From an uncultured Oscillospiraceae bacterium (GTDB taxonomy: Bacteria; Bacillota; Clostridia; Oscillospirales; Oscillospiraceae): a stretch of 6,441 nt of DNA. Within the stretch, counting starts at the first letter, position 1. The number at the start of each line of letters is the position of its first letter. The position numbers and the translations under genes are program-made. The DNA lies in contig CAKTUT010000100.1 of the NCBI GenBank assembly GCA_934621665.1, positions 1 through 6,441 of the forward strand. The letters are read 5' to 3'. Under the pieces are notes generated by a model. It had not been told where the DNA came from and searched no databases. It was given only the letters and a program-made list of their open reading frames with translations. This document shows positions 1 through 5,431 of the stretch, piece by piece.

Positions 1-157
1 TATAAAACGCGCTGCGACTGATGCCAACGGCGCGGGTTGCGACGTTGACCTTGTCGGTTTCCCCCGTCTCCAGCATCCGCTTGGCCTCAGCCACCTTGCG
101 AAAAATTTCGGGAAGCGCCGACGCCTCTACAATATAATATTTCGGTGATTTTTCCAT
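1..157 (-). CDS. pheB: PheB/UPF0735-type ACT-domain protein, N-terminal part (partial)
   Basis: The reverse strand from an ATG at 157 gives 52 codons before the window edge cuts the gene. The protein begins MEKSPKYYIV and contains KVNVATRAVGISRSAFY. This matches the N-terminus of the UPF0735/PheB ACT-domain family found in Bacilli and Clostridia. In that family a short helix-turn-helix-like segment (here about residues 36-52) precedes a C-terminal ACT domain that senses amino acids; the ACT domain lies outside the window. Members often sit next to homoserine dehydrogenase or aromatic amino acid genes, and a regulatory role is presumed but poorly tested. The start is supported by AAGGAA on the minus strand (172-167), 9 nt upstream. 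The gene diverges from ytvI. Recognition is from N-terminal sequence alone, and the symbol follows common usage for the family. Confidence 0.82.
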   Translation of the reverse strand, partial: MEKSPKYYIVEASALPEIFRKVAEAKRMLETGETDKVNVATRAVGISRSAFY

Positions 158-213
158 ATCTCTATGTTCCTTGTGTCCTTTTCTTACGTGCATATGTCTT
201 TAAGTTGTGGTTA

Positions 214-242
214 ACTATACATCATTTGCAGAAAAAAAGCAA
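214..242 (-). promoter_or_regulatory. Candidate promoter for the pheB-like gene
   Basis: On the minus strand, TTGCTT (242-237) is followed after 17 nt by TATAGT (219-214). The -10 matches the sigma-A consensus at five of six positions. The -35 matches only TTG. It lies about 57 nt upstream of the start codon at 157. The -35 overlaps the T-run of a minus-strand hairpin at 243-267. Confidence 0.4.
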
Positions 243-267
243 GGGCAAAAATGCTGTATTTTCGCCC
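232..267 (-). terminator. Terminator-like hairpin upstream of the pheB-like gene
   Basis: GGGC (243-246) pairs with GCCC (264-267), and AAAAT (248-252) pairs with ATTTT (258-262). There is one A/C mismatch and a 5-nt loop. Read on the minus strand, the hairpin is followed by TTGC and then seven Ts (238-232), the shape of an intrinsic terminator. The stem is AT-rich and therefore modest. It could stop antisense transcription from the ytvI side, or act in a leader if a promoter lies further upstream. Function is inferred only from shape. Confidence 0.35.
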
Positions 268-293
268 TGTTCCGCCATGAAAGGTTGTGTGTT

Positions 294-1358
294 ATGAATC
301 GAAAACAGGCGCTTCGAACCGCCGGACTGATCGCCGCCTGCGCGGCGGGACTTCTCATCTTTATCGTGTGGCTGCTGCCGGTGCTGCTGCCGTTTGTCAT
401 TGGGCTTGGCGTGGCGGCGCTGGCGGAGCGCCCAGTTGCATTTCTGCTGAATAAAACGCGCTTTCCGCGCTGGCTTGCAAGCTTTCTGTGCGTACTGGCG
501 CTGTATGCGCTGCTTGGCGGCGGGCTGTTTCTTCTCTGCCGCGTTGTCTGCCGGGAGCTCGGCGCGTTTTTGCATGAGCTGCCGGAACTTCTGTCATCAC
601 TGTCCGTGCCGCTTTCGCGGCTGCATGAGCGGCTGCTGGTTCTTGCCGAGCGCTTTCCCGACGGCATCGGCTCGGGGCTTCGCTCCGGCATCGAAAGCCT
701 GTTTGCAAGTGGTTCGCTGCTTTCCTCGCGCATTTACAGCACGCTGTTTGACTTTGCCTCCGGCTTTTTGACGCGCGCACCGGGCATTTTTCTCTTTTTG
801 ATTACATCCATCCTCGCAAGTTTCATGACTTCCGGTGAGCTGCCCGCGCTTCGCGCGTGGTGCGCAAAGCGTCTGCCTGCCGCGTGGCAGGAAAAGCTCC
901 ACGCCGCCGTCTGCCATCTGCGCGCCACGTTCGGCGGCTGGATTCGGGCGCAGCTGAAGCTGATGGGCATTACCTTTCTCATCCTCACGGCGGGGCTGAT
1001 GCTGCTGCGCACCGACTACCCGGTGCTGTTCGGCCTGCTCATCGCCGTTGTGGACGCGCTGCCGGTATTCGGCACGGGGACAATTCTGATTCCATGGGCG
1101 CTGGTATCGTTTTTACAGGGTGCGCTCTCGCGCGGCATCGGACTTGTGATTCTCTACGGTGTGGCCGCACTGACGCGGCAGGCGCTGGAGCCGCGCCTGA
1201 TCGGGCGGCAAATCGGCCTGAATCCGCTGATTACGCTGATGGCGCTGTACATTGGCTTTCGCACCGTAGGCATCGCGGGAATGATCCTGTTTCCCATCAG
1301 CGTGATGCTGCTCAAGCAGCTGTGGGATCACCGCGGCGCACAGGGAAGCTGCGCCTGA
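294..1358 (+). CDS. ytvI: Sporulation integral membrane protein YtvI (AI-2E transporter family)
   Basis: This is a 354-residue polytopic membrane protein of the AI-2E transporter/PerM fold, most like the YtvI branch conserved in endospore formers. Hydrophobic stretches lie near residues 9-43, 60-85, 163-180, 222-238, 244-275, 281-298 and 312-342. The soluble stretch at about 86-162 is typical of the family. The hallmark motifs are present: DALPVFGTGTILIPW (254-268), EPRLIGRQIGLNPL (299-312) and a final ALYIGFRTVGIAG segment (317-329). Length fits YtvI (about 350 residues). The frame is open back to an ATG at 207, but the ATG at 294 is preferred. GAAAGG (279-284) sits 9 nt before it, and the residues upstream lack membrane-protein character. 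The transported substrate, if any, is unknown. The gene diverges from the pheB-like gene. I see no clear plus-strand promoter in 158-293. Confidence 0.88.
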   Translation: MNRKQALRTAGLIAACAAGLLIFIVWLLPVLLPFVIGLGVAALAERPVAFLLNKTRFPRWLASFLCVLALYALLGGGLFLLCRVVCRELGAFLHELPELLSSLSVPLSRLHERLLVLAERFPDGIGSGLRSGIESLFASGSLLSSRIYSTLFDFASGFLTRAPGIFLFLITSILASFMTSGELPALRAWCAKRLPAAWQEKLHAAVCHLRATFGGWIRAQLKLMGITFLILTAGLMLLRTDYPVLFGLLIAVVDALPVFGTGTILIPWALVSFLQGALSRGIGLVILYGVAALTRQALEPRLIGRQIGLNPLITLMALYIGFRTVGIAGMILFPISVMLLKQLWDHRGAQGSCA

Positions 1359-1362
1359 GGCG

Positions 1363-1391
1363 TTGCATTTTGCGTGCCGCCCTCCTATAAT
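1363..1391 (+). promoter_or_regulatory. Promoter for the RluA-family gene
   Basis: TTGCAT (1363-1368) and a perfect TATAAT (1386-1391) are separated by an optimal 17 nt, starting 5 bp after the ytvI stop. The -35 is weak (only TTG matches). Transcription would begin near 1398, leaving about a 30-nt leader before the GTG at 1428. It gives the pseudouridine synthase gene transcription independent of ytvI. Confidence 0.65.
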
Positions 1392-1414
1392 ATTAGACAC
1401 ATGACACCAATTAT

Positions 1415-1421
1415 GGGAGGG
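1415..1421 (+). promoter_or_regulatory. Ribosome binding site that favours a GTG start
   Basis: GGGAGGG lies directly against the ATG at 1422, which leaves too little room for that codon to be the start. The in-frame GTG at 1428 lies 7 nt after GGAGG (1416-1420), a normal spacing. The ATGs at 1374 and 1401 are worse. The one at 1374 precedes the -10 element, and neither has a Shine-Dalgarno sequence nearby. Confidence 0.6.
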
Positions 1422-1427
1422 ATGACG

Positions 1428-2306
1428 GTGACGCTTCATCATACAGCGCAGCGCGAGGGCGAGCTGCTGTCCTTTTTGCGGCGCGAGCTTGCGATGTCAT
1501 CGTCGCTTGTCGCGCGGCTCAAATGGCAGAACGCGTTTTTTGTCTCCGGCATCCCCGCCCATACGAACCATCCGGTTCATCCCGGCGATGAAATCACGGT
1601 TGAACTTTTCGAGCAGCCGGATGGCTTCCCGCCGGAGAACATCCCACTGCACATTTTATATGAGGATGATGCGCTCATCGCGCTGGATAAGCCCGCCGGG
1701 ATGCTGGTGCATCCCTCGCCGTGCAAAAACGAGGGAACGCTTGCAAATGGGCTGCTCCATTACTATCATCAAAGCGGACAGGCATGCGGCATTCACCCCG
1801 TTTCGCGCCTTGACCGCGACACATTCGGCGTGGTTCTGCTGGCCAAGAACGCCTATGTCCACGAAAAATTCCGCCAGCTGCATCAGTCCGGCGGCATGGA
1901 AAAGACGTATCTCGCCGCCGTATTCGGTGCGCCGGAGGCAGACAGCGGCATGATTGACCTGCCGGTCTACAAGCTTGGCGGCGGGAGTCTTTTGCGCACC
2001 GTAGACGCGCGCGGCCAGCGCGCCGTTACGCACTACCGCGTTCTTGTGCGCCGCGCACACACCGCGCTTCTGGAGCTGCACCCCATCACCGGCCGCACGC
2101 ACCAGCTGCGCCTGCACTGCATGGCCTCTGGCTTTCCCATTCTCGGCGACCCGCAGTACGCAAGCGGCGCATCCGCCGCATTTTCCGCCGCCCATGCCAT
2201 CGCTCCGCAGCAGCTGTGCGCAAAATCTATCGCGTTCACCCATCCCATGACTCGTGAGCAAATCTGTATCAAATCAACGCAAGGCGTCCTGTTCCCGGAT
2301 GCATAA
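1428..2306 (+). CDS. RluA-family RNA pseudouridine synthase
   Basis: This cytoplasmic enzyme isomerises specific uridines in rRNA or tRNA to pseudouridine. From the GTG at 1428 it is 292 residues. The N-terminal part (about 8-60) resembles an S4-like RNA-binding region, including GDEITVELFE. The catalytic domain starts near residue 72 with LYEDDALIALDKPAGMLVHPS. The signature HPVSRLDRDTFGVVLLAKN is present, and the Asp of RLD (about residue 129 from the GTG) is the expected catalytic nucleophile. The later motif LHPITGRTHQLRLH and GDPQYA are also typical. The general plan is RluD-like, but the target uridine cannot be told from sequence, so no symbol is given. The frame is open upstream to 1374. 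The GTG was chosen on Shine-Dalgarno spacing, with ATG 1422 as the alternative. The gene is monocistronic in appearance, with its own promoter and a large hairpin 4 bp after its stop. Confidence 0.9.
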   Translation: MTLHHTAQREGELLSFLRRELAMSSSLVARLKWQNAFFVSGIPAHTNHPVHPGDEITVELFEQPDGFPPENIPLHILYEDDALIALDKPAGMLVHPSPCKNEGTLANGLLHYYHQSGQACGIHPVSRLDRDTFGVVLLAKNAYVHEKFRQLHQSGGMEKTYLAAVFGAPEADSGMIDLPVYKLGGGSLLRTVDARGQRAVTHYRVLVRRAHTALLELHPITGRTHQLRLHCMASGFPILGDPQYASGASAAFSAAHAIAPQQLCAKSIAFTHPMTREQICIKSTQGVLFPDA

Positions 2307-2310
2307 ACAG

Positions 2311-2374
2311 CGCTCAACTTTTGGTTGCGTCCGTGATATTCTCACGGTCACAACTTTAAGTTGAGCGTTATTTT
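2311..2374 (+). terminator. Composite stem-loop, probable terminator of the RluA-family gene
   Basis: The element starts 4 bp after the stop codon. An outer 10-bp perfect stem CGCTCAACTT/AAGTTGAGCG (2311-2320 and 2358-2367) encloses GTTG/CAAC (2324-2327 and 2351-2354) and CCGTGA/TCACGG (2331-2336 and 2342-2347), with a 5-nt loop. Symmetric 3/3 internal loops separate the three stems. It is followed by TTATTTT (2368-2374), an imperfect U-tract. The position suits a terminator. Its size and symmetry are unusual, so an operator or a mobile repeat remain possible. Confidence 0.6.
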
Positions 2375-2395
2375 GCAAATTCAACTGTTATTTTA

Positions 2396-2424
2396 TTGAT
2401 TTTCCGCATTTTGTGAACCATAAT
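2396..2424 (+). promoter_or_regulatory. Promoter for the HTH/Cys-repeat protein gene
   Basis: TTGATT (2396-2401) and CATAAT (2419-2424) are separated by 17 nt. They match the sigma-A consensus at four of six and five of six positions. The surroundings are AT-rich compared with the neighbouring genes. Transcription would start near 2431, leaving a short leader that carries the strong ribosome binding site AAGGAGGT (2441-2448), 8 nt before the ATG at 2457. Confidence 0.6.
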
Positions 2425-2456
2425 GAAACCACAATCACACAAGGAGGTCACATCCC

Positions 2457-3617
2457 ATGGAACAAAATACGTTTGCAGCGCGCATCGCACAATACAGGAA
2501 AGAGCAGTCCATGACGCAAGAAGCGCTTGCTTCTGCGCTCGGTCTGACGGCGCAGGCCGTCAGCAAATGGGAAAATGGTCAGGGCTATCCTGACGTATCG
2601 CTTCTGCCGAAGCTCGCCGATCTGTTCGGCGTGAGCATCGACGCACTCTTTGGCCGGGAGGCGGCGGAAAAGACGCTGACCATCCCGCAGTCCGCACCTG
2701 CGGGAGAAAACGCGAACGATTCTTCAAGCACGCCGATTGTAGATAGCAAGCTGCCGTGGTCAGACGACCGCCAGACGCTGCACGCCGTGCTCTACGCCGG
2801 TCACGTGCTCATCGGCTACGAGGACGTGACCGACTGCCCCGAGGCCACGCGGATTTCATTCTGCTATGAGGGCGATGCGCTGAACGTTGACAGCGTCTTT
2901 TCCGTCAACTGCGGCGACGTGGCCGGAAGCGTAAGCGCGGGCGGCGACGTAAACTGCGACACAGTAAACGGAAGCGCAACCGCGGGCGGCGATCTTAACT
3001 GTGACCGCGTGGGCGGAAGCGCGCAGGCGGGCGGTGATCTGAGTTGTGACGGCATCGGCGGCAATGCCAGTGCCGGCTGCGATATCAGCTGCGACGCCAT
3101 CGGCGGCAGCGCCCAGGCGGGCTGCGACATCAACTGCGACGAGCTGAACGGTAGCAACGTTCACATTACCGCGGGCGGCGATATCCAGATCGACGAGGTA
3201 AACGGCTCGGTCGCCGACGCAGTTTCCTCGGGCGAAAGCTTCAATATCGACATCGACATGGACAGCATCCTGCGTCAGGCAAAGCAGACCATGGAAAACG
3301 CCATGCAAGACGCGTTCTCCGGATTTTCGTCCAAGTCATCCAGAGCGCCGAAAACACCGAAAACGCCCAAGTCCCGCCGAACTGTCACCATCCGCTATCG
3401 CCCGGACGAAGCGCCGGATCACGCAGAAGCACCCGAAGGAACTGTATCCGATTTTCACGCAGCAGCGCCGCGAGGTTTTTCGACAGGCTGTACTCTCTAT
3501 CCGTTTTTCCTCAGCCTGCATCCATTGAAAACCGCCCCGGATTGCATTGCAATCCGGGGCGGTGCTTTGTTCAGGCTGATTATTTTTCTTCCAGGATCTT
3601 ATTCAGTTCCCGCATGA
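2457..3617 (+). CDS. XRE-type HTH protein with Cys-containing 15-residue repeats; 3' end probably frameshifted
   Basis: The open frame encodes 386 residues. Residues 6-66 form an XRE/Cro-like helix-turn-helix domain ([17 protein letters not shown], then [17 protein letters not shown]). A linker and a conserved-looking block ([20 protein letters not shown], 99-118) follow. Residues 152-226 hold five tandem 15-residue units of the form C-D-x-V/I-x-G-S-x-x-A-G-G-D-x-x, and a looser sixth starts at 227. Such repeats suggest a stacked beta-solenoid. An Asp-rich stretch (263-269), a helix (270-287) and a Lys/Pro-rich tail follow. The start is fixed by AAGGAGGT 8 nt upstream. Beyond about 3416 third-position G+C collapses in this frame but is high in the +1 frame. 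The +1 frame stops at 3526-3528, just before the terminator. The real product may therefore be about 356 residues, and the frame's last part, which runs through the terminator and overlaps nrdR, is probably not natural. DNA target and ligand are unknown. Confidence 0.85.
   Translation: MEQNTFAARIAQYRKEQSMTQEALASALGLTAQAVSKWENGQGYPDVSLLPKLADLFGVSIDALFGREAAEKTLTIPQSAPAGENANDSSSTPIVDSKLPWSDDRQTLHAVLYAGHVLIGYEDVTDCPEATRISFCYEGDALNVDSVFSVNCGDVAGSVSAGGDVNCDTVNGSATAGGDLNCDRVGGSAQAGGDLSCDGIGGNASAGCDISCDAIGGSAQAGCDINCDELNGSNVHITAGGDIQIDEVNGSVADAVSSGESFNIDIDMDSILRQAKQTMENAMQDAFSGFSSKSSRAPKTPKTPKSRRTVTIRYRPDEAPDHAEAPEGTVSDFHAAAPRGFSTGCTLYPFFLSLHPLKTAPDCIAIRGGALFRLIIFLPGSYSVPA
2910..3134 (+). repeat. Five tandem 45-bp coding repeats (15-residue Cys units)
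   Basis: Units begin with a Cys codon at 2910, 2955, 3000, 3045 and 3090, and a sixth Cys is at 3135, an exact 45-bp step. The encoded units share Cys first, then Asp, a V/I, Gly-Ser/Asn, Ala-Gly-Gly/Cys-Asp. In units 4 and 5 the second Gly of AGGD is replaced by a second Cys (AGCD). DNA identity between units is partial, so they are old, diverged duplications under protein-level constraint. Confidence 0.85.
3528..3569. terminator. Strong bidirectional terminator between convergent genes
   Basis: ACCGCCCCGGATTGC (3531-3545) and GCAATCCGGGGCGGT (3549-3563) form a perfect 15-bp GC-rich stem with a 3-nt loop. On the minus strand it is followed by TTTT (3531-3528), serving nrdR. On the plus strand it is followed by GCTTTGTT, serving the HTH-protein gene. 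It lies 16 bp beyond the nrdR stop. Confidence 0.92.
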
Positions 3618-4035
3618 AGCTGTTGATGTCCTTGAACTGGCGGTAGACCGACGCAAAGCGAACATATGCTACCTCATCCAGCGGCTTGAGCCGCTCCATG
3701 ACCAGCTCGCCGATCTGCGCGGTAGACACCTCGCGGTCAAGCGAGTTTTGAATGATCTGCTCAATCTCGTCCGTCGCTGCCTCCAGGTCGGCCATAGCGA
3801 CCGGGCGCTTTTCACAGGCGCGGAGCATCCCGTTGAGCACCTTGTTCCGGTCAAACGACTGCCGGCTGTTGTCGCGCTTGATAACGACCATCGGCAGACT
3901 TTCCACCGTCTCATACGTTGTAAAGCGCTTGCTGCAGGACAGGCACTCTCTTCTTCTGCGGATGCTCAGACCGTCCTCGGAATGGCGCGAGTCAACGACC
4001 TTGCTCTCCTGATAACCGCAATACGGACACTTCAT
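3580..4035 (-). CDS. nrdR: Transcriptional repressor NrdR
   Basis: NrdR is an ATP/dATP-binding repressor of ribonucleotide reductase genes. This copy is 151 residues, the usual length. The N-terminal zinc ribbon has its four cysteines as CPYC (3 and 6) and CLSC (31 and 34). The Arg-rich stretch RRRREC (26-31) lies between them, and RFTTYE (37-42) follows. An ATP-cone domain occupies about residues 49-139: [20 protein letters not shown], then [16 protein letters not shown] (121-136). The frame is open upstream to 4080, but the start is ATG 4035. The family begins MKCPYCG, and AAGGAG on the minus strand (4052-4047) lies 11 nt away. The gene is convergent with the HTH-protein gene. No reductase gene is in the window, so any nrd regulon it controls lies elsewhere. 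Confidence 0.97.
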   Translation of the reverse strand: MKCPYCGYQESKVVDSRHSEDGLSIRRRRECLSCSKRFTTYETVESLPMVVIKRDNSRQSFDRNKVLNGMLRACEKRPVAMADLEAATDEIEQIIQNSLDREVSTAQIGELVMERLKPLDEVAYVRFASVYRQFKDINSFMRELNKILEEK

Positions 4036-4064
4036 GCTGCTTCTCTCTCCTTGCTGAATCACTG

Positions 4065-4078
4065 GTGTCGGTTGACAC
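4065..4078. promoter_or_regulatory. Small palindrome in the nrdR 5' leader
   Basis: GTGTC (4065-4069) and GACAC (4074-4078) are perfect inverted arms with a 4-nt spacer. In the nrdR transcript this would be a 5-bp hairpin about 30 nt upstream of the start codon, just downstream of the likely transcription start. In DNA it could be an operator. Its right arm overlaps a plus-strand TTGACA. Function is unknown. Confidence 0.35.
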
Positions 4079-4100
4079 AAGATATATTATATTGTATCAT
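4072..4100 (+). promoter_or_regulatory. Plus-strand promoter-like sequence opposing nrdR
   Basis: A perfect TTGACA (4072-4077), an optimal 17-nt spacer and TATCAT (4095-4100, five of six) make this, by consensus, one of the best promoter-like sequences in the window. No plus-strand gene follows. A bidirectional hairpin with TTTT at 4154-4157 would end a transcript after about 50 nt. It may be a chance match in an AT-rich promoter region, or drive a very short RNA. Confidence 0.4.
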
Positions 4101-4120
4101 AGCAAAGCACATTCTGTCCA
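4091..4120 (-). promoter_or_regulatory. Probable nrdR promoter
   Basis: On the minus strand, TGGACA (4120-4115, five of six) is followed after 18 nt by TACAAT (4096-4091, five of six). A perfect TATAAT follows immediately (4091-4086) but lacks a well-placed -35. The region at 4082-4097 partly resembles an NrdR box (ATACAATATA half). Autoregulation is therefore possible, but not established. Confidence 0.5.
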
Positions 4121-4131
4121 GTATTTCCAGC

Positions 4132-4157
4132 AAAAATCGCACTTTGCAGTGCGTTTT
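4132..4157. terminator. Bidirectional hairpin terminator of the DUF6514-like gene
   Basis: CGCACT (4138-4143) and AGTGCG (4148-4153) pair around a TTGC loop. On the minus strand the stem is followed by ATTTTT (4137-4132), which would end the small gene a few bases after its stop. On the plus strand TTTT follows (4154-4157). The stem is short (6 bp), but the A/T runs on both sides extend it. Confidence 0.75.
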
Positions 4158-4161
4158 GTCC

Positions 4162-4434
4162 CTACAGCCAGTCCATCACCACATCGCGCATCGTAACCGG
4201 CGTCACCGCGCCCCGTGCCAGACGCTCTACAAGCGCGCGTGCCCGTGCACGAATCGCGGTCAGATTGCAGATTTCCTGATACTCTGTCTTCTGCCCGTCC
4301 GTGCAGCTGATGGCCGCGCCATAGTCGGCGCGCGCGCCGTCATCGCTGCTGGTCATCAGGCTGTATTCCAGACTCAGCGTTCTGCCGTCCTGGGCGCGGA
4401 TGTGTTTCCTGAAGATAATGCTTTTCATTTTCAT
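4162..4434 (-). CDS. Small DUF6514-like protein of unknown function
   Basis: This 90-residue protein has an N-terminal strand-rich half (IRAQDGRTLSLEYSLMTSSD, 12-31, then ADYGAAISC) and a C-terminal helix followed by AVTPVTMRDVVMDWL at the very end. That final motif (VTPV-x-x-x-DV-x-x-D-W/F-L) and the YG-x-x-I segment in the middle match, from memory, the DUF6514 family of small clostridial proteins. Their role is unknown. There is no signal peptide, membrane segment or metal-binding motif. The start ATG 4434 is supported by a run of seven Gs (4448-4442 on the minus strand), 7 nt upstream. A perfect minus-strand TTGACA at 4517-4512 could be its -35, but the matching -10 (CACATT, 4494-4489) is poor. 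It ends at its own hairpin terminator and appears to be transcribed alone. Confidence 0.8.
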   Translation of the reverse strand: MKMKSIIFRKHIRAQDGRTLSLEYSLMTSSDDGARADYGAAISCTDGQKTEYQEICNLTAIRARARALVERLARGAVTPVTMRDVVMDWL

Positions 4435-4596
4435 TTGTTTTCCCCCCCTGCAATCATTAAATCACGTCGTCTGTGCGAAAAACAGTAAAATGTGTCGCCT
4501 TTGCCCGGCTTTGTCAAATTTTATATTTATTCGCGCGCATCATTTTCTGTTCCGTGCATAAGCTTTTCTCTGCCATCTTGTCCGAAAGGAGTCGCC

Positions 4597-5412
4597 ATGA
4601 AGCTGCCCGACAAAATAAGCCGCATCATTCACGAGCTCGTGCCGCTGCAAATCCCCATCTATTCCGGCAACGCCTCGTTCTTCCTGCTGCTGTCGTTTTT
4701 TCCGCTGGCCATTTTGCTGCTGGCGCTGCTGCAATACCTCCCGGTGACGCAGACAGATCTTCTGTCGCTTATCGAGCTGATCGTGCCGCAGGCGCTTTTG
4801 CCGTTTTTCTCCGACCTAATTCAAAGTCTTACCCCTGTGCACACGGCAACCGTCATCCCGGTCAGTGCCATTGCGGCGCTGTGGTCGGCCTCACGCGGCC
4901 TGCACAGTCTGATGAACGGTCTGAACACCGTGGAGCAAGCGCGCGAAACGCGCTCCTACCTCCACCGCCGTGCACTGTGCGCGTTTTATACGCTGCTGAT
5001 GGTGGTGGCGCTGCTGCTGACGCTGCTGCTGCATGTGTTCGGCCAGCAGCTTCTGGCGCTGACGTCCATCGGGAGCAGCTCGCTGCACATCATCGTCTCC
5101 ACGCTATTAAAAAACCTGCATCTGTACTCGTTTGTGCTGCTCTCGGCGCTGTTCACGGTGCTTTATCTGGTGCTTCCCAACCGGCGCACACGCACGGTTC
5201 TTGTCATGCCCGGCGCAGCAGCCGCCGCCGTGGCGTGGATGATCTTTTCTACCGCGTTTTCCTATTACGTCAGTCATATCAAGGACTATTCTGCCGTCTA
5301 CGGCAGTCTGACCACTGTGATTCTGACCATGCTCTGGCTGTATTTTTGTATATCGATTCTGTTCTACGGCGCGTATCTCAACCGGCTGTTGTTCCGGCAT
5401 AAGGCCGTTTGA
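4597..5412 (+). CDS. YihY/BrkB-family integral membrane protein
   Basis: This is a 271-residue polytopic membrane protein of the YihY/virulence factor BrkB family (formerly misnamed ribonuclease BN). Membrane segments lie near residues 27-49, 82-100, 127-148, 174-193, 201-221 and 236-264. Family landmarks are ASFFLLLSFFPL (26-37), LWSASRGLHSLMNGLNTVE (95-113), LPNRR (193-197) and YSAVYGSLTTVILTMLWLYF (231-250). Function is not firmly known, although transport or envelope roles have been suggested. The frame is open to 4492, but ATG 4597 is preferred. AAAGGAG (4585-4591) lies 5 nt upstream, and the extra residues before it are not family-like. A longer frame-shifted reading over the same DNA (4473-5402) is a shadow. 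The gene is followed after 19 bp by the nuclease gene, probably one operon. A weak upstream promoter-like pair is TTTGCC (4500-4505) and TATATT (4522-4527). Confidence 0.9.
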   Translation: MKLPDKISRIIHELVPLQIPIYSGNASFFLLLSFFPLAILLLALLQYLPVTQTDLLSLIELIVPQALLPFFSDLIQSLTPVHTATVIPVSAIAALWSASRGLHSLMNGLNTVEQARETRSYLHRRALCAFYTLLMVVALLLTLLLHVFGQQLLALTSIGSSSLHIIVSTLLKNLHLYSFVLLSALFTVLYLVLPNRRTRTVLVMPGAAAAAVAWMIFSTAFSYYVSHIKDYSAVYGSLTTVILTMLWLYFCISILFYGAYLNRLLFRHKAV

Positions 5413-5431
5413 GCGCCAAAAGGAGGTTTTT

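Noticed and set aside
277..297. Tiny upstream open frame (ATG at 277, six codons) overlapping the ytvI start
   Set aside because: It covers the Shine-Dalgarno of ytvI itself and has none of its own, so it is probably chance.
215..780. Several long open frames on the minus strand opposite ytvI
   Set aside because: They are Arg/Ser/Gln-rich low-complexity readings of a GC-rich gene in antisense, with no recognisable motif or ribosome binding site. The plus-strand frame has clear YtvI motifs.
857..1390. Plus-strand 177-residue frame overlapping ytvI
   Set aside because: It is the +2 shadow of ytvI, with Ala/Arg-rich composition and no family similarity.
1656..2261. 201-residue minus-strand frame opposite the RluA-family gene
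   Set aside because: It is antisense to a gene with intact catalytic motifs and has no plausible start signal or domain.
2910..3180. Regularly spaced repeats considered as a CRISPR array
   Set aside because: The 45-bp units are contiguous, diverged, in frame and coding, with no spacers.
2856..3308. 150-residue Val/Ala-rich minus-strand frame across the Cys repeats
   Set aside because: Its repetitive look comes from the 45-bp tandem repeats read in antisense, not from a separate gene.
3748..4488. 246-residue plus-strand frame across nrdR and the small gene
   Set aside because: It runs antisense through two recognised genes, two promoters and a terminator, with no domain of its own.
4473..5402. 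309-residue plus-strand frame over the YihY-family gene
   Set aside because: It is His/Arg/Ala-rich and not membrane-like, whereas the overlapping frame has YihY motifs and a good ribosome binding site.
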